Source of the DNA: Crocodylus rhombifer
Taxonomy: Eukaryota; Chordata; Crocodylia; Crocodylidae
NCBI GenBank assembly: GCA_038503035.1
Contig: JAVSML010025531.1
Coordinates: forward strand, 310,001 to 374,000
Reading direction: 5' to 3'
Length of the DNA: 64,000 nt
Shown here: piece by piece, positions 38,851 through 49,106 of the stretch
How the letters are laid out: each line of letters begins with the position of its first letter
Position numbering within the stretch: position 1 is the stretch's first letter
The notes under the pieces: model-generated
Seen by the model: only the letters and a program-made list of their open reading frames with translations
What the model was told of the DNA's origin: nothing
The model's database searches: none
Translations under genes and position numbers: made by a program

Positions 38851-39360
38851 CAGAGAAGGCTAAGGTCAGAGGCAGTTTCCTCCTGGCAGCCGCAGGAACA
38901 GGAGCTTGGCGGGAGAGCTGATCAGACAGAGTCCAGGGTTACAACCTGGCTGCCCTGACTGGCCACATGATGAGATGGGGTCTGGTGAAGAGCTGAGTGG
39001 GTGCAGACTTTGGTTTACAAGCCAGGAGGCTTCTTGTGTTTGTGTTATAGCCGTTTGGCTCATGGTTTAGTTATGGTTATACCGGGGACTGGGTGAGGCT
39101 GTAGGGGAGTGAGGAGGCCTCACGGGGGCTCCCCAGTAGTTTGGGGGGTCCTGGTGCCCATTAGGGGCACAGCGAGCAGTGTCAGGGTGCCACGGCATTT
39201 GGTGCCACAGTGGGCACTGCGGGAGAGCACCAGAGAAGCGCTCAGCATGTGGGCTTGGGACCCCAGCCCACAAGTGCAGTTGCCCAGTAGGGCGCACGAC
39301 ATGGAGGAAGGGTCAGGGGGCCAGGCACGGCTACGGGCCACCTGAGCCCCGAGCGTGAGA

Positions 39361-39720
39361 GGTGCGGCGCAGCGTGGGAAGCGCGGCATAGGCCCCGAGA
39401 GGGTGAGGGAGCGCGAGAGGCGCGGCGCAGTGCGGGAAGCGTGGCATAGGCCCCGAGAGGGCGAGGGAGCACGAGAGGCACGGCGCAGCGTGGGAAGTGT
39501 GGCATAGGCCCCGAGAGGGCGAGGGAGCACGAGAGGCACGGCGCAGCGTGGGAAGTGTGGCATAGGCCCCGAGAGGGCGAGGGAGCACGAGAGGCACGGC
39601 GCAGTGCAGGAAGCACGGCATAGGCCCCGAGAGGGCGAGGGAGCACGAGAGGCATGGTATAGGCCCGAGAGGGCGAGAAGCGCGGCATAGGCCCAGAGAG
39701 GGCAGGAAACCCAGAGTGGG
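39361..39720. repeat. 58-bp minisatellite, five units plus a degraded tail
   Basis: Units start exactly at 39361, 39419, 39477, 39535 and 39593 and carry GGCATAGGCCCCGAGAGGGC and GAGGGAGCACGAGA. Units three and four are identical or nearly so, showing recent expansion or homogenisation. After 39650 the units shorten. A 58-bp period shifts frame by one base per unit, which explains the open frames in all three minus-strand phases. Confidence 0.92.
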
Positions 39721-39864
39721 CAAGAGGCCCCAGAGGGGACAAGGAGCATGGGAAGCACAAGACAGGGCCCAGCGGGGGTGTTGCCAGGCGCATGACCAGC
39801 CCAGAGGCGCCGGTAAAGGGGTGCAGGTTGCGCAGCAAGCCCAGAGGCGCCGGAAAGGGGCACC

Positions 39865-39945
39865 AGCGAGGAGCCCTGGAGCCAGGGGGCAGCGAGGAGC
39901 CCTGGAGCCAGGGGGCAGCGAGGAGCCCTGGAGCCAGGGGGGTAG
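39865..39945. repeat. 26-bp tandem repeat, three units
   Basis: AGCGAGGAGCCCTGGAGCCA followed by GGGGGC repeats at 39865, 39891 and 39917. Part of the LTR-type element. Confidence 0.9.
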
Positions 39946-40287
39946 TGAGGAGCTCAGGGTGAGGAGGGGTGGCAAGGGGCCCCAAAGGCAGACAATGGGC
40001 CGTGGCATAATAACATGGCCCAGGGCAAATTACACCAGCACCATTGGCGAGGCTTGGGCTGCAGTGCAGGGGAGGAAAAGGAGCCGCAGACAGCGCCTCC
40101 CATCATCGGGGCGCACACGAATGGGCAGCTTCCCACTAATTCCAATTATCCATCGATTTATAAATAAGATCAAGGCGTGGCAGGCGAGAGTAGGCGGGCG
40201 GTCGGCCCATTACAGGGGGGCGGAGCTGCGTGTCCAGAGAGACTCCGAAAGAGGCACCCCTCTCACAGCAGGGTAAAAATGTATCTC

Positions 40288-40480
40288 TTAAATCAACTAA
40301 ATCAGAGACAGACATGGTTTCATGAGCTCAAGCTCACTTCATCTGATGCTATGTTCTGATGAAGCAAGCTCAGGTTTCTGAAAACATATGAATCTCTGAT
40401 TTAGTTAGTCTACAAGGTGCATCGCTACCTGGCCTTCTGCCTGACTTCAGATTAACATGGCTAATTACTCTGCTTTTGAA
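40288..40480 (+). mobile_element. Penelope-like retroelement remnant
   Basis: Contains the word order GATGAAG...GAAA...GATTTAGTTAGTC...AAGGTGCATC...TTAACATGGCTAATTACTCTG, which I recognise as the terminal repeat of Penelope-like elements widespread in reptiles. Only this terminal part is present and no protein frame was seen. It lies directly after the LTR-type element, which inserted beside or into it. Confidence 0.55.
40296..40409. other. Inverted repeat with hammerhead-ribozyme-like cores on both strands
   Basis: Arms of ~50 bp face each other around 40347-40353. On the + strand CTGATGA (40356-40362) is followed by GAAA (40380-40383). On the minus strand CAGATGA (40345-40339) is followed by GAAA (40321-40318), with an intervening AGTGAGCTTGAGCTCAT that can form stem II. 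Hammerhead motifs are known in Penelope-like elements. Here the + stem II is damaged and the minus core has one substitution in CTGATGA, so cleavage is doubtful. Confidence 0.45.
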
Positions 40481-42404
40481 AATGGAGTTAGGCTGAATTA
40501 ATAGTAACATTTTAAAATGGTGATGGTGTAAGGGACCTAGAAAGAGAGAGGCTAGAAGGAAACAGGATAATTATAGGCTCCTTAGAGCAATAATGGGCCA
40601 AGATAGCCCCACATTGGAAAACTGTGGAACAAATGGGGGCTCTTTTCCTTTTTTTCAGTAAAAAATTAAAAGATTTCTTCCTATTTCTAACACTTTCCTT
40701 TTTCTAGAAACAATATGGCAATGTTTTTGAGCATGAGTTCGGCAGGCTCTCAGGAGTTTCTATTAACTTCCCACATGTAGGCAGGCATTACTGAATATCT
40801 TGTAAAAACACGTAATGTGCTTGGCAATTTCATACAGTGACTGATTTTTACAAGGCAAATAGAAATGAAACCCCGCATATTAGACAGCGGTGTTGGCTTG
40901 AGGCCTCTAATCTGTACCAATGCCTTTCTCTTTTTTATTGATTTTCATACATTCAGATAATGTATGAGCAAAATGTTTTGGTCAAAGTGGTTTTCTTCAA
41001 AAATGCAGATTTTGATAGACTAGAATATTTAGCAAATTTATTTTGAATTGTTTCAGTCACATGCAGTGAGAACATAACACTTTTTGGCACTTTTAAGATG
41101 TAAATGTTTAATGTTTAGACTCCAAATTACTTTTCAATTTAAAACTTGGTTAATATTTTATTAGGCAATTGAAAGTCTTAAAAAGCTCAAACCGAATATT
41201 TTATTCTACCTCAAATGATTTATTTTGACTTTTCAAGTTACTAAAAAAGTACACAAGATTTACTAAAATCTTTTCATTTTTAAAAACCCAAAAGATTTTT
41301 TTTATTTTTTATGTTGTAAGTAAACCAAAATATCAGAGTACATACAGCATGAGCAATCCTGCTGTTTCTGTTAAGGTAAAGCTTATAGGTCAATTGAGAG
41401 TCTTGTTACTTAGGGTGAATGAGATTAGGCCTGATGATAGTTCCCTAAATTGTTGATGGATTTAATATGTAGCTATATTGGAATTAGTGAAAGAATCCTA
41501 ACAAAACTGGGTTTCTTATTCAGTAAGGATGAGGTGAAATTTGTAAAAACACTGGATCTCAACATTTCAACAGAATTCTGCAAATCTTAAAATAGCTATT
41601 TTTAACTTCCTCTTCTAGTGATGCTGACATGATCTGATGAATGTTAGATTTGGGGCATTAATGTTCTTTAGATCTGGTCAAAACTTGTAGGCTTATTTTA
41701 GAAAATGAAGGCACTTGATTCTTCTTAGAATTATATTAGAACAGAATATAGTACAATGTCCAGATTTAGCTCTGCCTGTCACATTATAAGTCTTTAGATA
41801 AATTTATTGAAACTGTTTTAGGAATATTAAGGAACCCAGGTGTCCTACATATTTTCATTGGGTTCATTTCTCATTTTTATAGATGCATTCACTTGGATTT
41901 GCAATATGTGGGTGGAAGTCTTATAAGTACAATAATCCATTACTCTGGAAGTGTATTAGTAAACTCAGGTTTATTTTAAACTGATTTCTAACTTTAGCTT
42001 TTATTCATAAATACTGAGGGGTCAGAGTTGTAGTAGCAGAATGAAGGAGAGTGACTGGGGGACCAGTCACGGGTACTGACCCTGTGGGTGTACAGAAATA
42101 GTAATCAGAAATAATAGTAGCTGCACTGCTGGCCCAGCTACCATTATGTTACCAGGAGCACAGCCACTGATGCTGCCCCATGCATAACTGTCACTCTGGG
42201 TGCTTAAGCTCTCAGTTATGCCTCTACAGAGTTGATTATAAGCATGATTTTAGGAATCCAGGTTTCCCAGGTAATTCCATAGGAGATTACACTATTTCTC
42301 AACAGATATGCTAAGTATAGATATTCAAAAAGCCCAAAGTGGACCTGGTTGAATTTATCCAGATTTATCTAAGCTCCATAGATTGAACTGGGAGTGAACA
42401 GAAT
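40481..42404. other. AT-rich non-coding stretch
   Basis: No exon or repeat recognised. Confidence 0.55.
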
Positions 42405-43304
42405 GCATATTCACTTTTGGGTTGGGAGGAGAGCATGCAGATGCATGCACTGGCCAGGCCAGGAGACAGGGTCGCTCTCACATACCTCCCAATGTGGCCC
42501 ATTCCCCAGCAGCCCTGTCAGCAGCAGGGAGACACCCCCCCCACCTGTGCTTGCTTAGCAAAGCTAAGCCATTGGGTGGTGCGGGAGGTCTGCTCTACCA
42601 CCCCTCTGTTGCCCTGCTGCTCCCTGCTGGTGTTAGCTGAGCTGGGAAGGGAGGGGGAGCAGAGACTCGCCCCAGTTGTGGTTGCTTGGGAATGGAGCTG
42701 GGCCCATTGGGTCCTAGCCTCTGTTCTCCTGCTCCTAGCACTGAGCAACTGGGTTGACAGTCCTAGCATGGCTCTCAGCCCTGGCTCCTGCCTCCTGGTT
42801 TAACTTAGCTGGGCAGTGGTAGGTAGAGAGGAGTAGAGTTCCTCCGCTGCTTCCTGGTTCAGCTGACACATGAAGGCAGGAGCCAGGGCTGAAAGCCAAG
42901 CAAGCCAGGCTGAGGGGTGGGGAGGTCTGTTCCCCCATCCTTGCCCCTATCATGCCCAGCTCACCTGACATAAGCAGGAAGGAGCAGAGCTGAGAGCTGT
43001 GTGGGCTGGCAGCTGGGCTGGGCAGTGTCATGAGTTAGGTAAAGAGCAGACAGAGGTCCTTGCCCAGTGGCTCAGCTCCATGCCCCCAACACTTGAGCAA
43101 GCATGGCTGGGGAGGGGGGCATGTGGCAGGGGGCCTCTGCTCCCCCACCCCTTTTCCTTCCTTCTACTGGCAGGCACAGGCAGAACATAGAGCCAAGGAG
43201 AGAGGCTTTGCTGCCTCAGCAGTGTGACAGCCCAGGGGATGGGCCAGCCTGGATCCATGGAGCAGATAGCAGAAGTAATATGAGTTGGGAGGGGACAGGT
43301 GTTC
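42405..43304. other. 900-bp GC-rich block, unclassified
   Basis: Sharp rise in GC inside AT-rich DNA. Several open frames overlap on both strands, none with a recognisable domain. Recurrent words such as GCAGGAGCCAGGGCTGA and its complement hint at internal inverted repeats. Likely the core of an unknown repeat rather than a CpG-island promoter, since no exon adjoins it. Confidence 0.4.
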
Positions 43305-43451
43305 AATAGACCTGTATAACCGAAATCAGTTAAGTCTGATACTGCATTCATCTAGGTCTATCTTAAACCAATTTCAGCCATTTTGAAATCAGTTTGGGCA
43401 TTTTTACATGTGGTCCAGGAGGTACAGGGGGTGCTTTAATTAGCAGGCTGT

Positions 43452-43626
43452 GCTAATTAAAAGTGCCCTAACATCACATGTACCAGCATCCTCCACACTG
43501 AAAAATGACAGCTGGGTGCTTTGAACTCACCAAACGAGCTTTTGTTCAAAGCACCCTGCCATCATTTTTTCAGCATGGGGATGCTGATGCATGTGATGCA
43601 GGAGGCTGCTGGAGCATGTTAATTTC
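43452..43626. repeat. Long hairpin, probable fold-back transposon core
   Basis: The left arm (43452-43525) and right arm (43543-43626) pair imperfectly: CAGCTGGGTGCTTTGAAC with GTTCAAAGCACCCTGCC, GACACTGAAAAATGA-like with TCATTTTTTCAG, and ATCACATGTACCAGCATCC with GGATGCTGATGCATGTGAT. A smaller palindrome follows at 43630-43680. The enclosing element may run from ~43305 to ~43803 (right end CTGTCCCTA), but no duplication was found. Confidence 0.6.
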
Positions 43627-43803
43627 CATACTCCAGCAGACTAGATTAATTGAGCACGATTAATCGAATCTGCTCCAGTGCTCTGGATTTTCAGTGCATT
43701 GGAGCTGGATCCCTGAACATCTGTTCACTGAACTTCTGTTCTAAACAGGTTTAAATTTTTTTCTGATCACTTAAACTGGTTTATGTGTAATGTCTGTCCC
43801 TAG

Positions 43804-45164
43804 CTTTAATGTTCAGTTACGTACTAATATTTCTAGTGAATGTACATTCTAGAAATACATATCATCTAGCTATTGTAGTAATGTGCATATGAGACATGCC
43901 ATACAAATAGACAGATGTCTGCTAAAAGCCTTGCTCACTTGCACAAACATGTGCTTCCCTATTGATTTTATGGTCTACTGTGATTCCAGATGAACGTTGA
44001 AATTGCCTCTGTTGTGCTCTCCACATATGTCATCAGGGAAGAAAACCAGGAAGAAGCATTCCCCAAAAGCTATCCTTGGTTCTTTTCTAACTGATGTTAA
44101 GGAAGTATCTTTCCTTGGCAGACATTTATCTCCATGCCCAAATATTGTTGAAAAGGTAGAGGCAAATGATTAGCATAGATAGATAGAAAAGCTAACATCA
44201 AAGAACTGTGTCAGCCAGGAAAAAAAGATAAAGGAGACATGAATTTTCAAGACACTATAAGGAATAGAATATATTTGCAAATATATATGCATATTATATT
44301 CAGCAGCATAAAAAATAAAACCACACTTGCAAAACCCCCATTACCACTTAGAATGTTGCGAATGTTGTTCCTATTTTCTGTGTGCACTATGCTAAAAAGA
44401 CATCATTTAAAAGACTTTGGAATAAATAAGATGAATGACATTAAATTTCTGGTTCATACGGCCAGTCATTCCAAACAGAACAAACTTTTATTTTGATGCC
44501 TTACATTGTTTGTAAAATTATCTCTGATGTATAAAATTCAACAATCAGTGGTCTGAGGGAAATAATGACACATGGATGATTTAAAAAATAATCACTTGTG
44601 TGAAAATATAATTATATCATTCAAATAAAGGTCCCAATTCAGCAGGCTTTACTAGTATAAGGGGTTGTAGAATTGAATCTATAATGAGAGTTATTAAATG
44701 TCAACAGGTTCATTGAAATTCTGATAGCTCTGGAACTTTCCTCCAAAAAGGGATCTGCTGAAGGGAGAAAAGATTTTGTCGTATTTTATGATTTTTAAAC
44801 TAAAAAAAGAGATTTCAAATTTTATTGTATTAAAAAGTAAAGGAAGTAGAAGGTACTTGTGAATTTTGTTTGTTTTTATGTTTAGTAAAGATTCAAATAT
44901 CCCACCTCATTTTTTTTATTATGTGAGAGCGGACCACACACACCCTGCAAGCCTGGGGAAATTCTCTAGGAAACTAATCTAGAATACTAATTCCTGCAAT
45001 AGCTAATGTAAAAAAGCAGCACCAGTTATGAACAAAACCAGACTTCCAATCTTTATATACCGAAAAGGATCAAAAACAGGGCAGAAGCCCAAATTTTAAT
45101 ACTCCTTGCCTTGCAACCATATATAACCATATATACCACTTTTGCTGCTAAGCATGTTAGTTGT
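43804..45164. other. AT-rich non-coding stretch
   Basis: No exon or repeat recognised. A short duplication ACCATATATA occurs at 45117-45136. Confidence 0.5.
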
Positions 45165-45215
45165 CATTTTATTTCATCTGATGCATATTCTGATGACTGC
45201 AATTCCTAGGCATAA
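45165..45215. mobile_element. Short Penelope-like junction remnant
   Basis: TTTCATCTGATGCATATTCT followed by GATGA (CTGATGA at 45190-45196) is nearly the same as the centre of the inverted repeat at 40338-40362. Only ~35 bp are recognisable. Confidence 0.4.
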
Positions 45216-45795
45216 GAAGGATCATTAGGGAGAGATTTCCATCTCGAAAGTTACATTTTAAATCCTGAAGTTACTTTTAATTTTTATAGTGCCTGTCCCT
45301 CCTGCTCATAAATGTTGATACCTCCTCAATATAAACATATATTATAATGAAATAGCCCTTGGGGCAATGCAGATCACACTCCAAACAGCCAGTACAACTA
45401 CTCCCCCATTTTGGGTGTTGCTAAGAATTTTTTTTTGTGGATGAATACTTTTTATGAATATATGGGTAAACTGGCAGCACACATAAAAGGAGAAAAAAAG
45501 TTGACTTGTTCTGGACAGAGCCCCTCCATCAAGTAAATAGTGGCACTGACTGAATTTGAAGGACTTTGCTTGTAATGTAGCAGTTTAGGCATCAGTATGG
45601 AACTGCATGACCAAAAGGGAGCATTTTTCCAATGTAGAAGGAGAAAATGCTTATGCTAAGAACATTTCCCCAACTTTGTCATGAAAAATGATTTACTAAC
45701 GCTGCCCAGTCTGTTGTGCAAATGCTTACCGTATCTTAAGGATGTAACTTGCTAGCCAGGTCTTTAGATCCTAAAGAGGCTTGGTGGCTTTAGGA
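45216..45795. other. AT-rich non-coding stretch
   Basis: Nothing recognised. Confidence 0.5.
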
Positions 45796-46288
45796 CTGTA
45801 GAGTAGGGCTGTATGAAACAGCACCATTTCGTTTTGACTTTGGTTTTCCATTTTGATGGGACAGCGTTTTATTTTGAGTTTAGTTTAGTTTTGAAACCAC
45901 TGTTCTGTTCCATTTCGTTGAAATTATTTTGCTGCTCTGACGCTGTTTTGACGTTTCGCCCATAGGCTATAATGAGAAGCACGAAATTGCCTGTACCTTT
46001 GTCATTTTTTGGCAGATTTAGATAAAAACAGCAGAGATGGTAGCCCCCTCTGAGGGCTTGCCAAGGTGTAAGGAGATAGGTGCAGGGGTTTCTGGGAAAC
46101 TGCACCTCAAAGTCTTGAAAGGAAAACTCATTTCACTTGTACGTGTGAAGGCACAGGGGGGTGAAAACAGCAGGCATGGTAGCCCCTGCCAAGGCCATGA
46201 AGCCTGCCAGGTTTCATGGAGATCGGTACAGGGGTTTCTGGGAAACTGCACCTAAAGCTGCTGACAAGCAAAACTTGTGTCACATGCG

Positions 46289-46323
46289 ACTGTGTGTGTG
46301 TGTGTGTGTGTGTATGTGTGTGT
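46289..46323. repeat. (TG)n microsatellite
   Basis: About 17 TG dinucleotides with one TA interruption, inside the hAT-like element. Confidence 0.9.
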
Positions 46324-46333
46324 TAAGGTGCTC

Positions 46334-46543
46334 CCTCCCTGGCTCTAGGTCCTCTGCATGACACGGTAGTGTGCCCCAATGAGGTCTCCTCCCCTACAGC
46401 CCTAGCTCAGTCCACCACTTCAAATAACAACAGGTAAAATAATAACTTATTGAGGAGCAGCACAGTAGCACCAGCAGCCTCTCAGGCAGCCAAACTGTCA
46501 CAGAGCCTTTCCTTCCTCTCCTGCAGGAACTTCTTCTGCAGTG
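46334..46543 (-). mobile_element. Possible LTR-family fragment nested in the hAT-like element
   Basis: GTGTGTGTTAAGGTGC occurs on both sides (46317 and 46544), as if the target had been duplicated. The interior has GAGGTCTCCTCCCCTACAGC followed by a CAGTCC word, resembling the minus-strand form of the block CTGTAGGGGAGTGAGGAGGC in the LTR-type elements. The boundary repeats could also be unequal exchange at the TG run. Confidence 0.4.
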
Positions 46544-46806
46544 TGTGTGTTAAGGTGCACCCTCACTATGTCCTTCCACCCTTTTCCTCCTCCCTCTCCT
46601 TCATTTCTGTTTCCCTGCAGGGGAGCCCAGCTTCAGCTTTAGAACTCAAAATGTTTTGAAACTTTTTGAAATGTTTTGGCTGCCCTTGTTTTGTTTTGAG
46701 GCTGTTTCGAAGCCCTTCATTTCATTCCAGTTTTTGAGCTCAAAACTAGTTCAAACAGGGTCAAAGCAAAAAAGCCAGAAAATTTTCACATGGCCCTACT
46801 GTAGAG

Positions 46807-47109
46807 TTATCTGAATGACTTCCTGCCTCTCTTTTTTTTAAGACAATTAATATCAAGGTTGTGTTGTGGAGAAATGGTATAGCAAAGCTTCTTAAAATCA
46901 GAACTGTCCCAAAGTCTGCCTCATTTCTGTAAGCCAACATTTGTTTTATAATGTACTGTACTGATATTAATGGTTAGGAATCAATATATAAATAGTAATT
47001 TTTTTACAATATCAATGTTAAAATAAAGTGTACACAATTATAGTATTCATAATTATGAACAAACAAGATTAAAATACTTAATAGTAGTGAGACTATCTGG
47101 AATGATAAT
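46807..47109. other. AT-rich spacer
   Basis: Nothing recognised. Confidence 0.5.
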
Positions 47110-48268
47110 AGGGCAGGTCATCAAGGAATTTATTTCTAAGTACCTGGAAGAGAGCAACATGGATTCATTAAGCTAAAATGGATTAATTCATGGAGAAGAT
47201 CCTAAACGAATCCACTTCTAAGCATTTGGAAGAGAAAAAGGTGATTCAGAACATTCAGCTTGGATTCACCAGGGGCAAGTCATTCTTGACCTGATTGCCT
47301 TCTATGATGAGGTGATTGGCTCTGTGGATACAGGAAGACCAGTGGATGTGGTGTACCTTATTATTAGCAAAGCTTTTGATATGGTTTCCCACAACATTCT
47401 TGCAGGCAAGCTAAGGAAGTACAAGGTGGATGAATAGACTGTCAGGTGGATTGAAAACTGGCTTGAGCATCAGGCTCAGAGTAGTAATCAGTGGCTCAAT
47501 CTCTACTTGGCAGCCAGCATCAAGTGGAGTGCTCCAGGGGTTGGTCCTGGGGCCTGTTTTGCTCAATGTCTTTACTAAGGACCTGGAAGATGGCACAGAG
47601 TGCACCCTCAGCAAGTTTGCAGATGACAGCAAGCTAGTGAAGTAGTAGATATGCTGGAGGATAGGGCTAGGATTCAGAGAGACCCAGACAAATAGGAGGA
47701 CTGGACCAAAAGGAATCTCATGATGCTCAACAAGAACACGTGCAAAATCCTGCACTTAGGACAGAAAAATCCAATGCATCAGTACTGGCTGGGCAGCAGC
47801 TTTGCAGAAAAGGACCTGGGGGTTTCAGTGGACAATAAGCTGAATATAAGCCAGTAGTGTGCCCTTGTTGCCAAGAAGACTAATGGCATACTGGGCTTCA
47901 TTGGTGGGAGTTTTGCCAGCAGGTCAAGAGAAGTGATTATTCTGCTCTATTCAGCACTGGTGAGGCCACATCTGGAGTACTGTGTTCAGTTTTGGGCCCC
48001 TCCAGTACAGAAAGGATGTGGACAAATTCAAAAGAATGCAGCAGAGAGCAACAAAAATGGTGAGGGGACTGGGCCACATGACTTCTGAGGAGAGGCTGAG
48101 GGAACTGGGCTTATTTAGTTTAGAGAAGAGGAAAATGAGAGAGGATTCAACAGCACCCATCAACTACCTGAAGGGAGGTTTAAAAGAGGATGGAGCTAGA
48201 GTGTCCTCAGTGATGGCAGATGACAGAAGAAGGAACAATGGTCTCAAATTGCAGCAAGGAAAGTTTAG
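47110..48268 (+). mobile_element. CR1 LINE, left part (interrupted)
   Basis: Begins in the RT region: a partial first copy of the HLEEKK-type segment (47115-47165) is followed by a second version at 47205-47260. RT motifs include VVYLIISKAFDMVSHN (motif A Asp lost: DFSKAF became IISKAF), VLQGLVLGPVLLNVF and KFADDSKL. It continues through [18 protein letters not shown] to the SLEKRKMREDS region. Stops and frameshifts throughout. It resumes at 48760 after a hAT insertion. Confidence 0.88.
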
Positions 48269-48759
48269 CATGAACAACGCATGCTTCAGGTGACTGGAGG
48301 GTTTGGCTGTGCTGGCAGCGGTGGAAACATAGTGGTGGTAAGCAGGGGAGCTCCTGCAGATGCTGGTGCTGCTGGTGCTGCTGCTGCTGTTAACAAGGAC
48401 AAGTGCAAAATCCTGCACTTAGGACAGAATAATCCCATGCATCACTGCAGGCTGGGGGTTGACTGGCTGGGCAGCAGCTTTGCAGAAAAGGACCTGTGGG
48501 TTTCAGTGGACAATAAGCCAAATATGAGCCAACAATGTTGCTCTTGTTGGGCCGGCGGTGGCCAGCAGCAATGTTGGTGGCCACCAGTGGCAATTGCTGA
48601 CTGCCTGTAGATGCCACCGGTGGTGTTGGCAGTGGCGGGGTGAGGGTGGTGAGCAGTGACTGCCCACAGGCACCACTGACGGTGTTGGCTGCACATTTTT
48701 GTAGGGGGTGCACTGCCATGCTCAGGAGGTGCATGTGCACCCCCTACACATTGCCCCTG
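48269..48759 (+). mobile_element. hAT-like insertion carrying a piece of CR1
   Basis: Sits inside the CR1 copy between AAGTTTAG (48261-48268) and AAGTTTAA (48760-48767), a 7/8 duplication. Right end GCCCCTG gives a complement starting CAGGGGCAATG, loosely matching the left end CATGAACAACG. Internal 48400-48546 repeats, with high similarity, the CR1 segment at 47738-47880 (GTGCAAAATCCTGCACTTAG; GCAGCAGCTTTGCAGAAAAG). On either side lie GC-rich CTG- and GGTGG-rich sequences. The element therefore captured, or arose with, a CR1 fragment. Confidence 0.65.
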
Positions 48760-48946
48760 AAGTTTAAGTTAGATATTAGGAAGAATTTTCTCACTAGAAG
48801 GGTAGTAAAACACTGGAACAGGTTACCTAGAGAGGTGGTAGAAACTCCATCCTTGGAGGTTTTTAAGAGCTCATTGGGGATGGTCCTCCTTTGGGCTAAA
48901 TGACCTCCCGAGGTCCCTTCCATCCCTAATTTTTTGTGATTCTATA
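48760..48946 (+). mobile_element. CR1 LINE, right part and 3' tail
   Basis: Continues the CR1 at 47110: [20 protein letters not shown] and [14 protein letters not shown], then CCCGAGGTCCCTTCC and a tail GTGATTCTATAATT. Joining it to the left part needs only removal of the insertion plus one duplication. Confidence 0.85.
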
Positions 48947-48957
48947 ATTAATGCTAA

Positions 48958-49100
48958 TTATGCCTGACTAACCTTACCTCCTTTGATAAGGTGATATGAT
49001 ATGTAAATGTTGGGGGGGTGGGCAGTGGGTATAATATACCTTGATTTTTACCAAGGCTTTTTAACAGTCTTCTGTGGCATTAGTAAGCTAAAGAAATAGT
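48958..49100 (+). mobile_element. Old CR1 RT fragment
   Basis: TGCCTGACTAACCTTACCTC followed by TTTGATAAGGTGAT is the SCLTNL-FYD region. ATATACCTTGATTTTTACCA then AGGCTTTT is the motif A region, degraded. Much more diverged than the neighbouring copy. Confidence 0.6.
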
Positions 49101-49106
49101 CTAGAC

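Larger units (their letters stand above)
38712..40267 (+). mobile_element. LTR-type element, complete with 5-bp target duplication
   Basis: Starts TGTAGCAGGGC, ends CACCCCTCTCACA (TG...CA), and is flanked by GCAGG at 38707-38711 and 40268-40272. A TATA-like box TTTATAAA lies at 38843-38850. Two GC-rich tandem arrays fill the second half. No second TGTAGCAGGG start occurs, so this is a solo LTR or an element lacking paired LTRs. There is no gag or pol frame. It shares long blocks with 11342-9891 in the opposite direction. Long minus-strand frames (39120-40008) are produced by the repeat and are not genes. Confidence 0.8.
45804..46798. mobile_element. ~1-kb non-autonomous hAT-like element
   Basis: Flanked by a perfect 8-bp duplication CTGTAGAG (45796-45803 and 46799-46806). 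Ends are TAGGGCTGTATGAAAC and the complement of TTTTCACATGGCCCTA. Terminal parts are rich in TTTTG/CAAAA words, and the middle has a ~140-bp direct duplication: GGGGTTTCTGGGAAACTGCA occurs at 46085 and 46232. A TG-repeat and a possible foreign insertion (46334-46543) lie further right. No transposase frame. Confidence 0.8.

Noticed and set aside
39361..39650. Regularly spaced repeats as a CRISPR-like array
   Set aside because: The whole 58-bp unit is repeated without unique spacers, and the context is a vertebrate LTR-type element.
39120..40008. Three long overlapping minus-strand open frames (225-247 codons)
   Set aside because: They overlap in all phases and follow the 58-bp tandem unit. 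Repetitive Pro/Ser/Leu/Arg composition with no domain. They are a by-product of a GC-rich array lacking stops.
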